Part shown: piece by piece, positions 1 to 9,925 of the stretch | How the letters are laid out: every line of letters starts with the position of its first letter | Position numbering within the stretch: position 1 is the stretch's first letter | DNA from: Tricholoma matsutake | Taxonomy: Eukaryota; Basidiomycota; Agaricomycetes; Agaricales; Tricholomataceae | NCBI GenBank assembly: GCA_026075535.2 | Contig: AP026548.1 | Location: 1,116,001-1,180,000 of the forward strand | Direction of reading: 5' to 3' | Length of the DNA stretch: 64,000 nt | Made by a program: the position numbers and the translations under genes | The notes under the pieces: generated by a model | Told to the model about the DNA's origin: nothing | Seen by the model: the letters and a program-made list of their open reading frames with translations, nothing else | Databases searched by the model: none

Positions 1-10
1 CGATGAAGTA

Positions 11-1510
11 GTGGAAGCAGTGAAAGCTCTGAAGGGAGAGAAGAAAGGTAATATCAAAGGAGATGAATGGGCTGAGGAACAAGGGTTGGTGTTGTTTCGA
101 GGAAAGGTGTATGTACCGAAGGATCAGGATTTGCGAAGGGAGATCGTCCGGTTACATCACAATAAGCCAATTGCCGGACACCCAGGAAGATGGAAGACGT
201 TGGAATTAGTAATGAGAAATTATTGGTGGCCCGGAATTTCGAAGTATGTGTTGGGGTATGTGGATGGATGTGATACGTGCATGAGGGGGAAGAAATTTCC
301 AGAGAAACCTGCAGGAAAATTAATGCGGAACCCTATACCTAAAGCGCTGTGGCAAGATATATCTGTGGATTTTATTACCGGATTACCTGAGGCTCAAGGG
401 TATGATGCAATATTTGTAGTATGCGACTGCTTTACAAAGGAGGTCCATATTATTCCTACTACTACAGAAACCTCATCATTGGGCTTGGCGTGCCTCTATC
501 TAAATCAGGTATGGCGGTTACATGGGTTACCCAATACCATTATCTCCGATCGCGGACCACAATTTGCTTCCGTGTTTATGCGAGAACTAAACAACATATT
601 GGGAATTCAAACTAAATTATCTACGGCATATCATCCGCAGACTGATGGGCAGACAGAGAGAATGAATCAGGAGTTGGAGCAGTACCTACATATGTTTGTC
701 AACTACCGACAAACTGACTGGCCCGAATGGTTGGCAATTGCCGAATTTTCCCACAATAACAAATTCCATTCAGCTACTCGTATGTCACCCTTTTTCGTGA
801 ATTATGGATATCATCCTCACATGGGAGTAGAACCCAGAAGGGAAGTCAAAGTACAGTCAGTAGAAGATTTTGTATCTAAGATGCAAAAGGTACAAGAGGA
901 AGCAGAGGCGGCATTGAAGAAAGCATGTGATGACATGATGTGACATGTGGATCATACTCGAGCATGCGCTCCAGAGTACAAAGTTGGTGACTTGGTATGG
1001 CTAAGTACCAAGGACCTGAACATTCCATGACCTTCGAAGAAACTTATGGAGAAACAAGTTGGCCCATATGCGATCTCTAAAGTGATCTTGCCTAATGCGG
1101 TAGTGCTAAAATTACCCCAATCATTTAAGATTGATCCTGAGATTGACGTATCCCACCTACGCCCTTACCGTCTGCCCACTATTCCTGGCCAACAAACTAC
1201 TCCACAACCTCCAATAATAGTAGAAGGTGCTCCAGAATATATAGTTGAAGAAATTCTAGACTCAAGTCTTCGACGGAACAAATTGGAGTTCTTAATAAAG
1301 TGGAAAAACTATACCGACGAAAATAATTTGTGGGAACCCGAAGAGAATTGTAAGCGAGTGCATAACGCAATCGCCCAATTCTTTAAACGTAATCCAAATG
1401 CTCTGCATCGCATTGTGAGAATGGTGTATGAGGGGATGAAATTCTGGCCTTACCAAAATTTCACGAAGGGGACAAACATAATATTTTCTCGCCTGGAAGT
1501 CGAGGCATAA
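11..1510 (+). pseudogene. Gypsy pol C-terminus: integrase plus chromodomain (broken)
   Basis: This is the part of pol that inserts the cDNA into the genome. The integrase zinc finger is visible (H and H in LHHNKPIAGH, then C..C in GCDTCMRG). The DDE core shows the first D in DISVDFITG, the second in ISDRGPQF and the E in TDGQTERMNQELEQ. After TGA codons at 941-943 and 1028-1030, both at expected CGA arginine codons, the same frame continues through the C-terminal domain. It ends in a chromodomain (YIVEEILDS, then LIKWKNYTDENNLWEP), which in fungal chromoviruses is thought to steer insertion to marked chromatin. The right-hand stop is at 1508-1510, followed by the polypurine tract. The two stops make it inactive as it stands. 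Confidence 0.93.
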
Positions 1511-1521
1511 AAGGGGGGTAA

Positions 1522-1913
1522 TGTTAGGAAACCACCCCATTACCTAATAAACTTTCATTTTTATTTTATTATGTTGAATTATGCCAAATGACGCTACATT
1601 TTGATAGCATGAGAATTTTATTTCGCATGCATCAAAATGTACGCGCATGTATGAGTGCGTCGGTCACAACAATGTACAATATATGTAACATAGTATATAA
1701 ACCCTAAATATATGCCTAGGGGACCCCAGTTGTGTTCTCTTAGGTATTCCACCTATGTTTTCGGTGTGAAAGGCCTATCTCAACAAACTCACCTATTAAT
1801 AACCCCTCACATCAAAACCATCAATTCCCCCATCACAAGCGTGGATCCTGCCCCCTTCTTGTAGAGAGAACCCGCATGGTCTTAGCTAGCAGATAGTGGG
1901 TGTTGCCCTAACA
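1522..1913 (+). repeat. 3' LTR, Gypsy family A copy 1
   Basis: A 392-bp LTR with perfect 7-bp terminal inverted repeats, TGTTAGG at the start and CCTAACA at the end. It contains the TATATAAACCC box-like sequence and TTGTGTTCTCTTAGG, shared with the LTRs at 9041, 49113 and 54915. The likely promoter is the AT-rich box near 1693-1702. Confidence 0.93.
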
Positions 1914-2047
1914 GGTTCAGCTATGGCAATTCCATGGTGTCCAATTCAAGTATACCAGGCATATACATAACTTTCCTCAAGGAACATCAGTTTTACATCA
2001 CAAACTTCCCTTGCTTCCAAAACACTGTGATATAATCATTATGCACC

Positions 2048-2737
2048 ATGCTGGGGTGGAGCAGCAAACAGATCTTGCTGTTTATGAGGATTTTCATGTC
2101 TGTCAACAGAATGGTCAGAGTGGACTATAAACTTCTCAATCAGCTTCCTTTGGATGGTACTGTGCATCATCAATTGCAAACTATTGAACACCAAGAGTTG
2201 GATGATTTTGCAGCTCAGGAAACTGGCCCTCCAGAAGCTGAGACAGGAGATGATCAACATACAGATCATCAAGACCCTGTCTTTACACAAGGATTCATAC
2301 CCAATGTGCATACACAAGAGACAGAAATGCAGCAACTACACAATGCTACATTCAGCAATGACCAGCCTATTATTCTGACGATGCCTGAAATATGTGGAAC
2401 TCTGATCAATGAGTATACAGGTTGTGCCATCACAATAGATGCCTTTCCTACTCTTTTTTGTACTGGTGAAGCAGATATCACAGAGACAAGAAATATTGAG
2501 GTTTCGATGGAGGAATGGGCAACACATCTCATACACCTTGATGGCAGCCACTTTGTACAACATCCACAGTTTCAATATTGGGGACTGAACACTGCTATGC
2601 GAAAGGCAGCCAAAAAAGCAACATTGTGGTACTTGACTACTCACAAACAGGATCACCAGTCTCACCCCACCCACCCTGTATGTTGGTGCTGGCCCTGTCC
2701 AGCCTATCTATGTAATTATTATTCTTTGAATGAATAA
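2048..2737 (+). pseudogene. Helitron Rep/helicase protein, N-terminal fragment
   Basis: Residues about 148-205 match the helicase-like N-terminal region of fungal Helitron proteins: AFPTLFCTGEADI, then WATHLIHLDGSHFVQHPQFQYW and LNTAMRKAAKKA. In intact relatives this region leads into the rolling-circle replication initiator and a PIF1 helicase. Here it stops at 2737 and the middle of the protein is absent. The C-terminal part of the same protein type lies 500 bp downstream on the same strand, so this is an internally deleted Helitron rather than a host gene. The start at 2048 is simply the first ATG and may not be biological. Confidence 0.75.
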
Positions 2738-2851
2738 TTTCTCTAGCTTGTCTATGTAATGTTAATAAGTTGTTGAGGTGCTGTCTTCTAGTAATAGGTG
2801 TATTGGCCATGTCAGTTCTCACCATGCTGTGCAGGAAAATGTGTGACAGTA

Positions 2852-2871
2852 GGGGGGGGGGGGGGGGGGGG
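2852..2871. repeat. Poly-G tract, 20 bp
   Basis: An uninterrupted run of 20 G between the two Helitron fragments. Its length may be a sequencing or assembly estimate. Confidence 0.95.
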
Positions 2872-3250
2872 TTGCAGATTATGATATAATATCAGTATCA
2901 GTCATTACTTAGAATGAACAGGAAACTATTAACACTGTAATTGGGTTAATATACCAAGCTCATTATTAATTCTACTTATCCATTAAATTCTTTTTTGTAT
3001 GTAATCCAACACCAAATAACCAATTCCCATCCATTTTAAAATAAATGGGGCTTGTCCTTCTTTGTCCACCACTTTGTTATCTCATCAAGAGACATGTTAC
3101 TTTTGAGTCCTGAGAAAACAGTGTCTTCCACCCCACCTGCCCACATCTCATCTGCCAGTACTCCAGTGTTTCCTTTTCCATGTACTCAAGGTGATGGTTG
3201 TTAGTATTTTGGGCAGTTCCAACATCCAAATTCCTTACTGACTATATTCT
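2872..3250. other. Spacer between Helitron fragments
   Basis: AT-rich sequence with no convincing open frame or RNA gene. It stands where the Rep and helicase motifs I-III of the Helitron protein would be expected. Confidence 0.5.
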
Positions 3251-4200
3251 TTGCAGCTGCATATTTTCCACCAAGAAGGTGAAGATCCTGAGCAGATCAA
3301 ATTTCGCGATGCTCTGCTTCAACTTTCCACATACTCAACATCTTCAGATGACTATGAGCTATTTTCCACCCAATTCTGGCCCAATCTTACACCAGAGGAT
3401 CACACACACTTCAATGAGGTCTTGCACCTTTTACCAACTCAAGCTGCAGTGCATGAATGCAATACCCGATGTCTAGGAGGAACTTGAAGGCCTGTGGTTC
3501 AATGTCAGGGTAAACATAACAGTCCTGCTGCCAAAAAGGCTTCAGATGAAGATCCTGATGGACTGGAGCCTATGATTCTACTGGCTGAGGGTACACATGT
3601 AATGATCACTCATAATCTCTGGACTTCAAAAGGTACTGTGTCTGTTTGGTCCTCACACTGGTTTCTAAATTCTATTTAGGACTTGTCAACAGATCTCAGG
3701 GTATTGTGAAAAAAATCTGGTATCAACCTCAAGATGATCCAAAGACCCACCAACTTCCTGCAGTGGTATTTGTGGAATGCCCAGGTTATTTGGGTATGTA
3801 TGTTTCTCTCCACAGCCAAACATTGTCTGATAAATATACCAGGTCCTCAGACACCAGGCTGGCATGGGGTTGATCCATCATGGGTTCCTATCTCCCATTG
3901 TTGCCCGATGGGAAGATCGGTCTGGAAACCAGTGTTCTTGTGAACAGCTTCCACTGACTTTAGCCTGGGCAATCACCATACACAAGAGTCAGGGCCTCAC
4001 ATTAGAACGTGCTGTAATTGACCTTGGACCAAAGGACTTTTCATCTGGGCTGTCATTTGTTGCAATTTCCCAGGTCAAAAAATTGAAGGGTCTAGCCTTT
4101 TGTGTCCCCTTTGGAATCCAACACCTACAGCATGGTGAAGAAACAGAGCCAATGAAGATGCTGAGAGAGGATAATACAAGGCAAGAAGCATTAGGATTCA
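3251..4200 (+). pseudogene. Helitron PIF1-type helicase, C-terminal fragment with introns
   Basis: This piece carries the last motifs of a PIF1-family 5'-3' DNA helicase as fused in Helitrons. The order is FRDALLQLSTY and WPNLTPEDHTHFNE, then VMITHNLWTSKGLVNRSQG, then HGVDPSWVPI, then LPLTLAWAITIHKSQGLTLE and the terminal SSGLSFVAISQVKKLKGLAF. The NLWTSK/GLVN reading requires removal of a GT..AG intron at 3633-3679. A second likely intron starts with GTATGT at about 3792 and ends at a CAG near 3842. Frameshifts (one near 3895) and stops make it non-functional. Walker motifs are not present. Confidence 0.85.
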
Positions 4201-4403
4201 CTTTAGATACAGATGTAGGGCACGGCATGGGTATGGGTACAGGTATGGGATTGCCATACCCAGGCAACACCATACCCTTTTCCACGGTGTTATGGGTATG
4301 TGCAGGTATGCCGGTACCTGGATTTTGGTCAGGTGAGTAATCATCTGACTTTGTTGAATACTCACGACATCTAATTCTAAACTATACGACAATCCAACCA
4401 CCA

Positions 4404-4790
4404 CCATAGCATGGCCCAAATGACATGAATCGTCATTTGGGCCTATAGTAAGTTTTATAGTGTTTCATTTCTTGTTTTTTCAAACTAATTGATTATGTTT
4501 CTTCTTCAGGTTCTAAACTACTGATAATGATGGACGACAACAGCTAACAATGAATACCCAACATTGCCATGTCACCCGGGCCCAAATGATGTGATTGTGT
4601 CGTTTGGGCCCATGGTAAGTTTTTTTTTCATTCATTTCTTTTTTCGTAAACTAACACTTTTGTTTCTTTCATCTCCTAGGTTGGAATTCCCTCGGAACGA
4701 GGAGTTCACACAGAATGACCCCATGCCAATGCTGCTATGTCATGACGGCACACCACCCACCCCAGCCTCACGAGCAACTGCTTGTGGGGT
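4404..4790 (+). repeat. Two palindrome/intron-like modules
   Basis: Each module has a palindrome built on GCCCAAATGA...TCATTTGGGCC (4410-4443 and 4573-4611). It is followed directly by an intron-like stretch with a GTAAGTTTT donor, a branch-like CTAAC or CTAAT and an AG acceptor (about 4448-4511 and 4615-4679). The second module continues to CACGAGCAACTGCTTGTGG near 4768. Related modules occur at 18.69, 62.13 and 62.28 kb, and an inverted partial one at 58 kb. The function is unknown. Confidence 0.6.
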
Positions 4791-4816
4791 GGAAACAGGG
4801 ATTGACAACTACAGGC

Positions 4817-5000
4817 ACCACCCCCCTCCCTTGCTCCAAATGTCAGAGGGGGGGTTTTTTGTTTTGTTTTCATTGACTATAGGCACCACCACCCCCTCCC
4901 TCACTCGAAATGTGGAGGGGGGTTTTCTATATTAATTTAATGTAATTTATTTATTAGAATAGGTCCACCACCCCCTCCCTCGCTCCAAACGTGAGCGAGG
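4817..5000. repeat. Three C-rich/G-rich hairpins in tandem
   Basis: Three successive copies of CCACC(A)CCCCCTCCCTC followed after 8-15 bases by the G-rich complement, for example CCTCGCTC against GAGCGAGG near 4978-5001. The last two are separated by AT-rich spacers of about 45 bp. Each can fold back on itself. A related G-rich/C-rich inverted copy lies at 57.85-57.94 kb. Confidence 0.6.
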
Positions 5001-5168
5001 GGGTTTCTATTAACTTAGCTTAGTATAATAAATTATTAAGATAGGTATTGTTCTCGAAACCCGCATATAACCATGGGTAACCCATGGAAACCCATGGTGT
5101 TCATGGGTATGGGTAAGGGTATGAGGACATATACCCGAGGGTTACCCGTGCCATGCCCTATACACATG

Positions 5169-5755
5169 GGATGGATCTTGGGGAATATGTATTCAATGAA
5201 TAAATATGTACTTTAATAAGCATTGAGAGAAAGACTGGGATAAAGCAAGCTCCCTATTCTGTAGGTGAGACACTCACATACAAAATTGTTCTATTTTATA
5301 TAGATACTGAAAATATAGGTTTTATGAGTTTCTGCATGAATGAGGCTCTCAAAAATTGGGCTTTTCTGACAGTTAGTCTTGGAACATGTCCCAGTAGATT
5401 AGAAAAATGGTTTGGTGATTTTTACCTTCTTACGTAAGTTCTGAAGGAGCTGATCATGAAATTACGAGCTTATGACCCATGTCTTTGTCATGGCATTCAC
5501 TCGCATAGCTCGCTCAGCCTAACTCCGGATGGGCCAGCTCACATGTACATGACTCAATGCTTAATTCTATGACAGGTACACAATTCTTTAGTTGAAGTCC
5601 TGCATATATTACACAATGTTTAATCCAATATGGGTTGAGTTGACTTGGGTGGGGTTGTTGCTCTCTCACTACACTGCATGTTCAATTCTACTACAGTCAT
5701 ACACTTCTTCAGTTGACTTGGGACCTTTGGCCAAGTCAATGTGGGGGGGCTGTTG
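5169..5755. other. No gene recognised
   Basis: Mixed-composition sequence following the hAT-type element. No conserved motif, long open frame or RNA gene is visible. Confidence 0.5.
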
Positions 5756-5762
5756 CTCTCTT

Positions 5763-6822
5763 AATACTGTCCCCATCCCCATGTCCCCATCACCCTCCCT
5801 CTCTCCCTATCACCCCATCTCCATCACTCCATCACTCCATCCCCATCACCCCATCCCTATCTCTTTATCCCCCCCTCCTCTTCACCCTATGCCTTCCCCC
5901 CATGTCCCCATCCCCATCACCCTCTCCCCATGTCCCCATCACCCTCTCCCCATGTCCCCATCACCCCCTCCCCTTTACACCCTCCCCATCACCCCATCAC
6001 CCCCTCACCATCACCCCATCACCCCCTCACCATCACCCCCTCACCATCACCCCCTCCACTTTGCCCCCTCCCCATCACCCCATCCCTATCTCCTCATCCC
6101 CCTATCCCCATCACCCCATCACCCCCTCCCCCTTACCCCCTCCCCATCACCCCATCACCTCCACTTTGCCCCCTCCCCATCACCCCATCACCTCCACTTT
6201 GCCCCCTCCCCATCACCCCATCCCTATCTCCTCATCCCCCTATCCCCATCACCCCATCACCCCCTCCCCCTTACCCCCTCCCCATCACCCCATCATCCCC
6301 TCCCCTTTACCCCCTCCCCATCACCCCATCCCCATCTCCTCATTCCCCCTTCCTCTTCACCCCATCCCCCTCTCCCCATCACCCCATCCCCATCAACTCT
6401 GCTCCCACTCCCCATCCCCCAGACCCACTCTCCTCCCTCCCCCTCACTGTTCCCCCTCCTCCTCACCCACTCTCACCCTCCCCCACTTACCCCACTTACT
6501 CTCCCCCCTCACCCATTCACCCCCACCCCCTCCCCCTCCCCCTCACCCATTCACCCCCTCCACCCATTCACCCCCACCCTTACTCCCATCCTCATCCTCA
6601 CCCTCACCCTCACCCCCCCTCCTCCTCCCCCTCATCCACTCCCCCCTCACTCTCCTCCCTCCCCCTCCCCTCCCCCACCACATTTCCCCCTCCATCCCCA
6701 GTCACCCTACTCATCCTCTCTCCACTCACCCTCCCCCCACTCACCCCCCCCTCCCCCTCACCCCCCCTCACTCTGCACCTCCCACTTCCCCTCTCCCCTC
6801 CTCCTTTCACTCAGCTCAGAGG
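5763..6822. repeat. C-rich satellite (CCCCATCACC-like), about 1 kb
   Basis: A kilobase almost devoid of G on the plus strand, built from degenerate units such as CCCCTCCCCATCACCCCATC and, later, CCCTCACCCCC. Higher-order copies can be seen, with the CACTTTGCCCC block repeated around 6057, 6153 and 6196. The long proline/serine-rich open frames in all three plus frames follow from the absence of G (hence few stops) and are not credible genes. The minus strand is G-rich with many G-runs. Confidence 0.92.
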
Positions 6823-6954
6823 ATGAAAATTCAAACTCAGCTATATTTGTCAGGATTGGTCAGACCTGACTAAGGCTGACCAATTTTACATAATCGTTCC
6901 CATGAAAAGGTTGTCCCATATGTTATAGATGACAACTGGAAGTTGTATCTTGAG

Positions 6955-7335
6955 CACTACACATGCAAAATTCTTGATTTTCACTGTTCCCAAGTCCCTC
7001 AGGCCTATCAAAGTTGGGAACATAGGTATCTCAATTTGTAGTGGCCCAAGTACTGTGCAATGTCCTGTACTATCTAGATGTCAAATGTGCATGTGATGGT
7101 TCTGAACCATCATGTGCATTAAGATGCATGTGACAGTTCTCAATAAATTTATTGTCAACAACATTACTTTTGATGTGAGACAGACATCACATGTAGCCAC
7201 TTTGGAAAACTTAGGGTTATGTATAGTGCTGTGCATTTAGTCACCACTACTTTTGTACAATGTCTTACATCAATAGTAACATTGTTGACAATAAATTTAT
7301 TCAATGCATGTGATGGTTCAAAACCATCATAGTAT
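6955..7335. repeat. Dispersed palindromic repeat (GCATGTGATGGTTC family), copy 1
   Basis: It contains GTGCATGTGATGGTTCTGAACCATCATGTGCA (about 7088-7119 as a near-perfect hairpin), then a longer inverted repeat of about 35 bp (7142-7176 against 7267-7301, core AATAAATTTATTGTCAAC). The upstream part (TAGGTATCTCAA, TGTCCTGTACTAT) recurs at 8.94-9.04 kb, and the hairpin words recur at 46.15-46.26 kb. It is probably a MITE or SINE-like family. Confidence 0.7.
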
Positions 7336-7720
7336 ATCAGTTGGTCAAATGGCCAATTTTGATCATCCAAATAAATTCCAAATGATATTGAGTACTGACC
7401 TGGAACTTGAAGACAATTACAATTCAGCTCAGTGTGGTTACTTCACTATTACCTCTGTAGTCTCCATCCCCATCCACCTGCTCTTCAACCTTAGTTGCTG
7501 TGGAGCACTCGCTGCATGCAACCCTCCTCCCTGTTCTCTCATACTCCTGTCTACCATATCGCCCACCTTAATAGCATGTGCCTGTAGATCTCTCTCCCCT
7601 CATCCCATCTAAAACCCAGTCCTGTAGTAGAAGCAGAGGTGCAACCCTTCAGGAAAGTGGTTGAAGGCAAAGACCAATCCATCCAGTAAGTGCAGTGTTC
7701 TGCCCAACTCTGTCTGTTGA
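7336..7720. other. No gene recognised
   Basis: No motif, repeat or coding pattern could be assigned between the palindromic repeat and the 1-kb dispersed repeat. Confidence 0.4.
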
Positions 7721-8770
7721 TGATGCTCAACCCAGAAACCCAAACAAAACCTACTAAATGGCTTCGGATGGTATAACACAAGTTAGAGGAAGGATGCGAG
7801 GCCCTCTAGATGTCACCTGTCAGACCGACCATCAAATAGTCATAAAAGGACTGCTTGTCAAAGTAATTCGAAGCTAAAAGAATGTGTTTCATGGAATTTC
7901 GGAGAATTTCGTGGCTAGATTGATGAATTCAGAGTGCACAAATATGTTTGGATGCAAGATCAGGGGACTAGATGAGTAATAGAAGCAAAGCAAAGGTGAA
8001 TCTAGGGAAACGAGAGCGAAAATAGCATAATGCAAGGATTTTCAAAGATTTTCAAAGATTTTCAAAGAAGTTTAGTGTAAAGCACCAGACTTTGGACTGA
8101 ATAAGACTAAACTGAACTCTCAAATCACTGCCATCTGGGAGGAAGACAAAGACTTTCTTGTTTTTCTTTGTATCTAGTACATCTTTTTATATAAAATAAA
8201 GAAACTACCTAAAAAGGCTAGAGAACATGAGGCAAACATGTGGAAAACTTGAGGCAAAATACAATAGAAGTATATCAGAACAATAAAGCGAGACTAGAAA
8301 GGGTGAATATAAAACATGATGAAGAAATAATAAGAAAGAATAGCTAAAAGCGGACTGTCCTTGTTATAAATCGGAAACTGCTTTGAGCAGATTGTATGCA
8401 TGCACATGCAGTTGAAATGTGTTCAATATACTCAGAATAGTGTCCCATGTGTCCAGCATGCATCCAAAGATCATTCAAATAGGAAATACTGTGTGTGAAG
8501 ATGTTTTTTGAGGTTCAAGGTTTTTCAAAGATTTTTGAAGTTTCTTTGGACTTTGTTCGTGGCCTGAAATCAGTGCAATATTGTTCGAAACTGGTTCGGA
8601 ACTCATCAACGATGTTCCAAGTGTATATTCTGAGCTGTACAAAGCACTCAAAGTCAATTGCAAGTGCAAAAACTGATATATCAGTGCTTGAACTGCGCTG
8701 GGGACCTATTACTGTGACCCACCCTTGGCCAGTAATGGTTGAGTTCCAACATGCCTGTACTACACCCGCC
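7721..8770. repeat. Dispersed ~1-kb repeat (TTTTCAAAG-rich), copy 1
   Basis: It is collinear with 38563-39925. Both start near GATGATGCTCAACCC, continue through AACACAAGT and GGCCCTCTAGATGTCACCTG, and share GAACTCTCAAATCACTG and CCTAAAAAGGCTAGAGAACATG. Copy 2 retains many TTCGAAG/TTCGAGG words that read TTCAAAG or TTTGAGG here, so this copy has lost CpG. No protein domain is visible. The nature of the element is unknown. Confidence 0.8.
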
Positions 8771-8894
8771 TTTATAGTTGTCAGGTCGTGACCATTTGTG
8801 ATAGCTTTTCTTATTGTCATAGCTTTGTGTAACATAGTGTAACATATTGTAACATAGCATATCATAGTGTAACCAAGCATAGTTGTCTTGATCT

Positions 8895-9040
8895 TTACAT
8901 ATCCAAAATTCATAATTCCAACTGCTCTTTGTCCCTCAGATTTCCTAAGGTTTGAATTATAGGTATCTCAAATTCTGGTGGCTGGAGTCCATTGCAATAG
9001 CCTGTACTATGCAGCCACCAACTGTGCATGTGACAGTTCT
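8895..9040. repeat. Palindromic repeat family, copy 2, cut by an LTR element
   Basis: It resembles 6960-7105 (shared words AGGTATCTCAA, GCCTGTACTAT, TGTGCATGTGACAGTTCT) and ends exactly where the LTR at 9041 begins. The retrotransposon therefore inserted into this repeat. Confidence 0.65.
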
Positions 9041-9439
9041 TGTTAGGAAACTGCCCCATTACCTAATAAAACTCCATTTTTAATTTACTATGTCAAATTA
9101 TGCCCAATGACACCAAATGACACTACACTTTGATAGCGTGAGAATTTTATTTTGCACGCATCAAGATGTATGTGCATGTATGCACACATCGGTAACAACA
9201 ATGTACAATATATGTAACATAGTATATAAACCCTAAATATACACCTAGGGGACCCCAGTTGTGTTCTCTTAGGTATTCCACCTACACTTGTGGTGTGAAT
9301 GGCCTATCTCAACAAACTCACCTATTAATAACCCCTCACATCAAAACCATCAGTTCCCCCATCATGTGTGCGGATCCTGCCCCCTTCTTGTAGAGAGAAT
9401 CCACATGGTCTTAGCTAGATAGTGGGTGTCACCCTAACA
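9041..9439 (+). repeat. 5' LTR, Gypsy family A copy 2
   Basis: A 399-bp LTR, TGTTAGG...CCTAACA. It has lost more CpG than the other copies: most CG dinucleotides found in the 49113 LTR read TG or CA here. The leader begins at 9440 with GAAGAACACAACTTCC; a tRNA primer site was not identified. Confidence 0.93.
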
Positions 9440-9925
9440 GAAGAACACAACTTCCTATATCAGTGTGCCTTCTCTTACTTGCACATATGTCATTGTTTCA
9501 CTGCGCCACATCCAATTACTCATCCTTTCAGCACAAGCCAGAAGTACTTGTATATATGTAATCTACCTTTTCTTTTGTAATCTGATGCCAGGCCTCGCCT
9601 TACATTGCAACTGCCAGTGATTGAGAGGCAGCACTCATCATTAGGACAGCTGCAACCAGACAACCGATTGGATCTGGTTTAGTCACAATTTACATCACTC
9701 TATTCAGACGACTATTTTAGTTACAAGCCAAATTCAGTGTTATCCCTGAGATCAGGCACTGTTGGAAGGGTTATTGATCCAAAGTGTCAAATTAGGTGCC
9801 TGACGAACAAATGAACAATTGATGAACAATTGATGAACATCATGTGACCCATAAACATTTGGAGAGGTCTTGAAGAACAAATCTTGAGTTTGTCAAAGAA
9901 GTGATTCATCACAGATCTAACAATT

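Larger units (their letters stand above)
1..1913 (+). mobile_element. Ty3/Gypsy chromovirus, family A copy 1 (3' part)
   Basis: The 3' end of an LTR retrotransposon runs in from the left edge of the window. It contains integrase and a chromodomain, a purine tract (AAAAGGGGGGTAA, 1509-1521) and a 3' LTR. The sequence is nearly collinear with 53.4-55.3 kb, the same part of the full-length copy at 49113-55316, which gives the family assignment. The flank after the LTR (GGTTC) cannot be checked for a target duplication because the 5' end lies outside the window. Confidence 0.95.
4216..5160 (+). mobile_element. hAT-type non-autonomous element (945 bp)
   Basis: The ends are inverted repeats, TAGGGCACGGCATGGG on the left and its imperfect complement CCCGTGCCATGCCCTA on the right. 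They are flanked by 8-bp near-identical duplications, TACAGATG (4208-4215) and TACACATG (5161-5168). An 8-bp duplication and a TAG-starting terminus are hallmarks of hAT transposons. No transposase is inside; the interior holds the palindrome/intron-like modules and three hairpins listed separately. It is inserted just after the Helitron helicase fragment. The one-base mismatch in the duplication leaves some doubt. Confidence 0.65.

Noticed and set aside
5041..5160. GGGTAA/GGGTATGGG words suggesting telomere repeats
   Set aside because: Irregular spacing and no TTAGGG array; better explained as the right end of the hAT-type element.
5592..6873. Three overlapping proline/serine-rich open frames of 298-425 codons
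   Set aside because: They arise because the C-rich satellite has almost no G and so few stop codons; all three frames are equally open.
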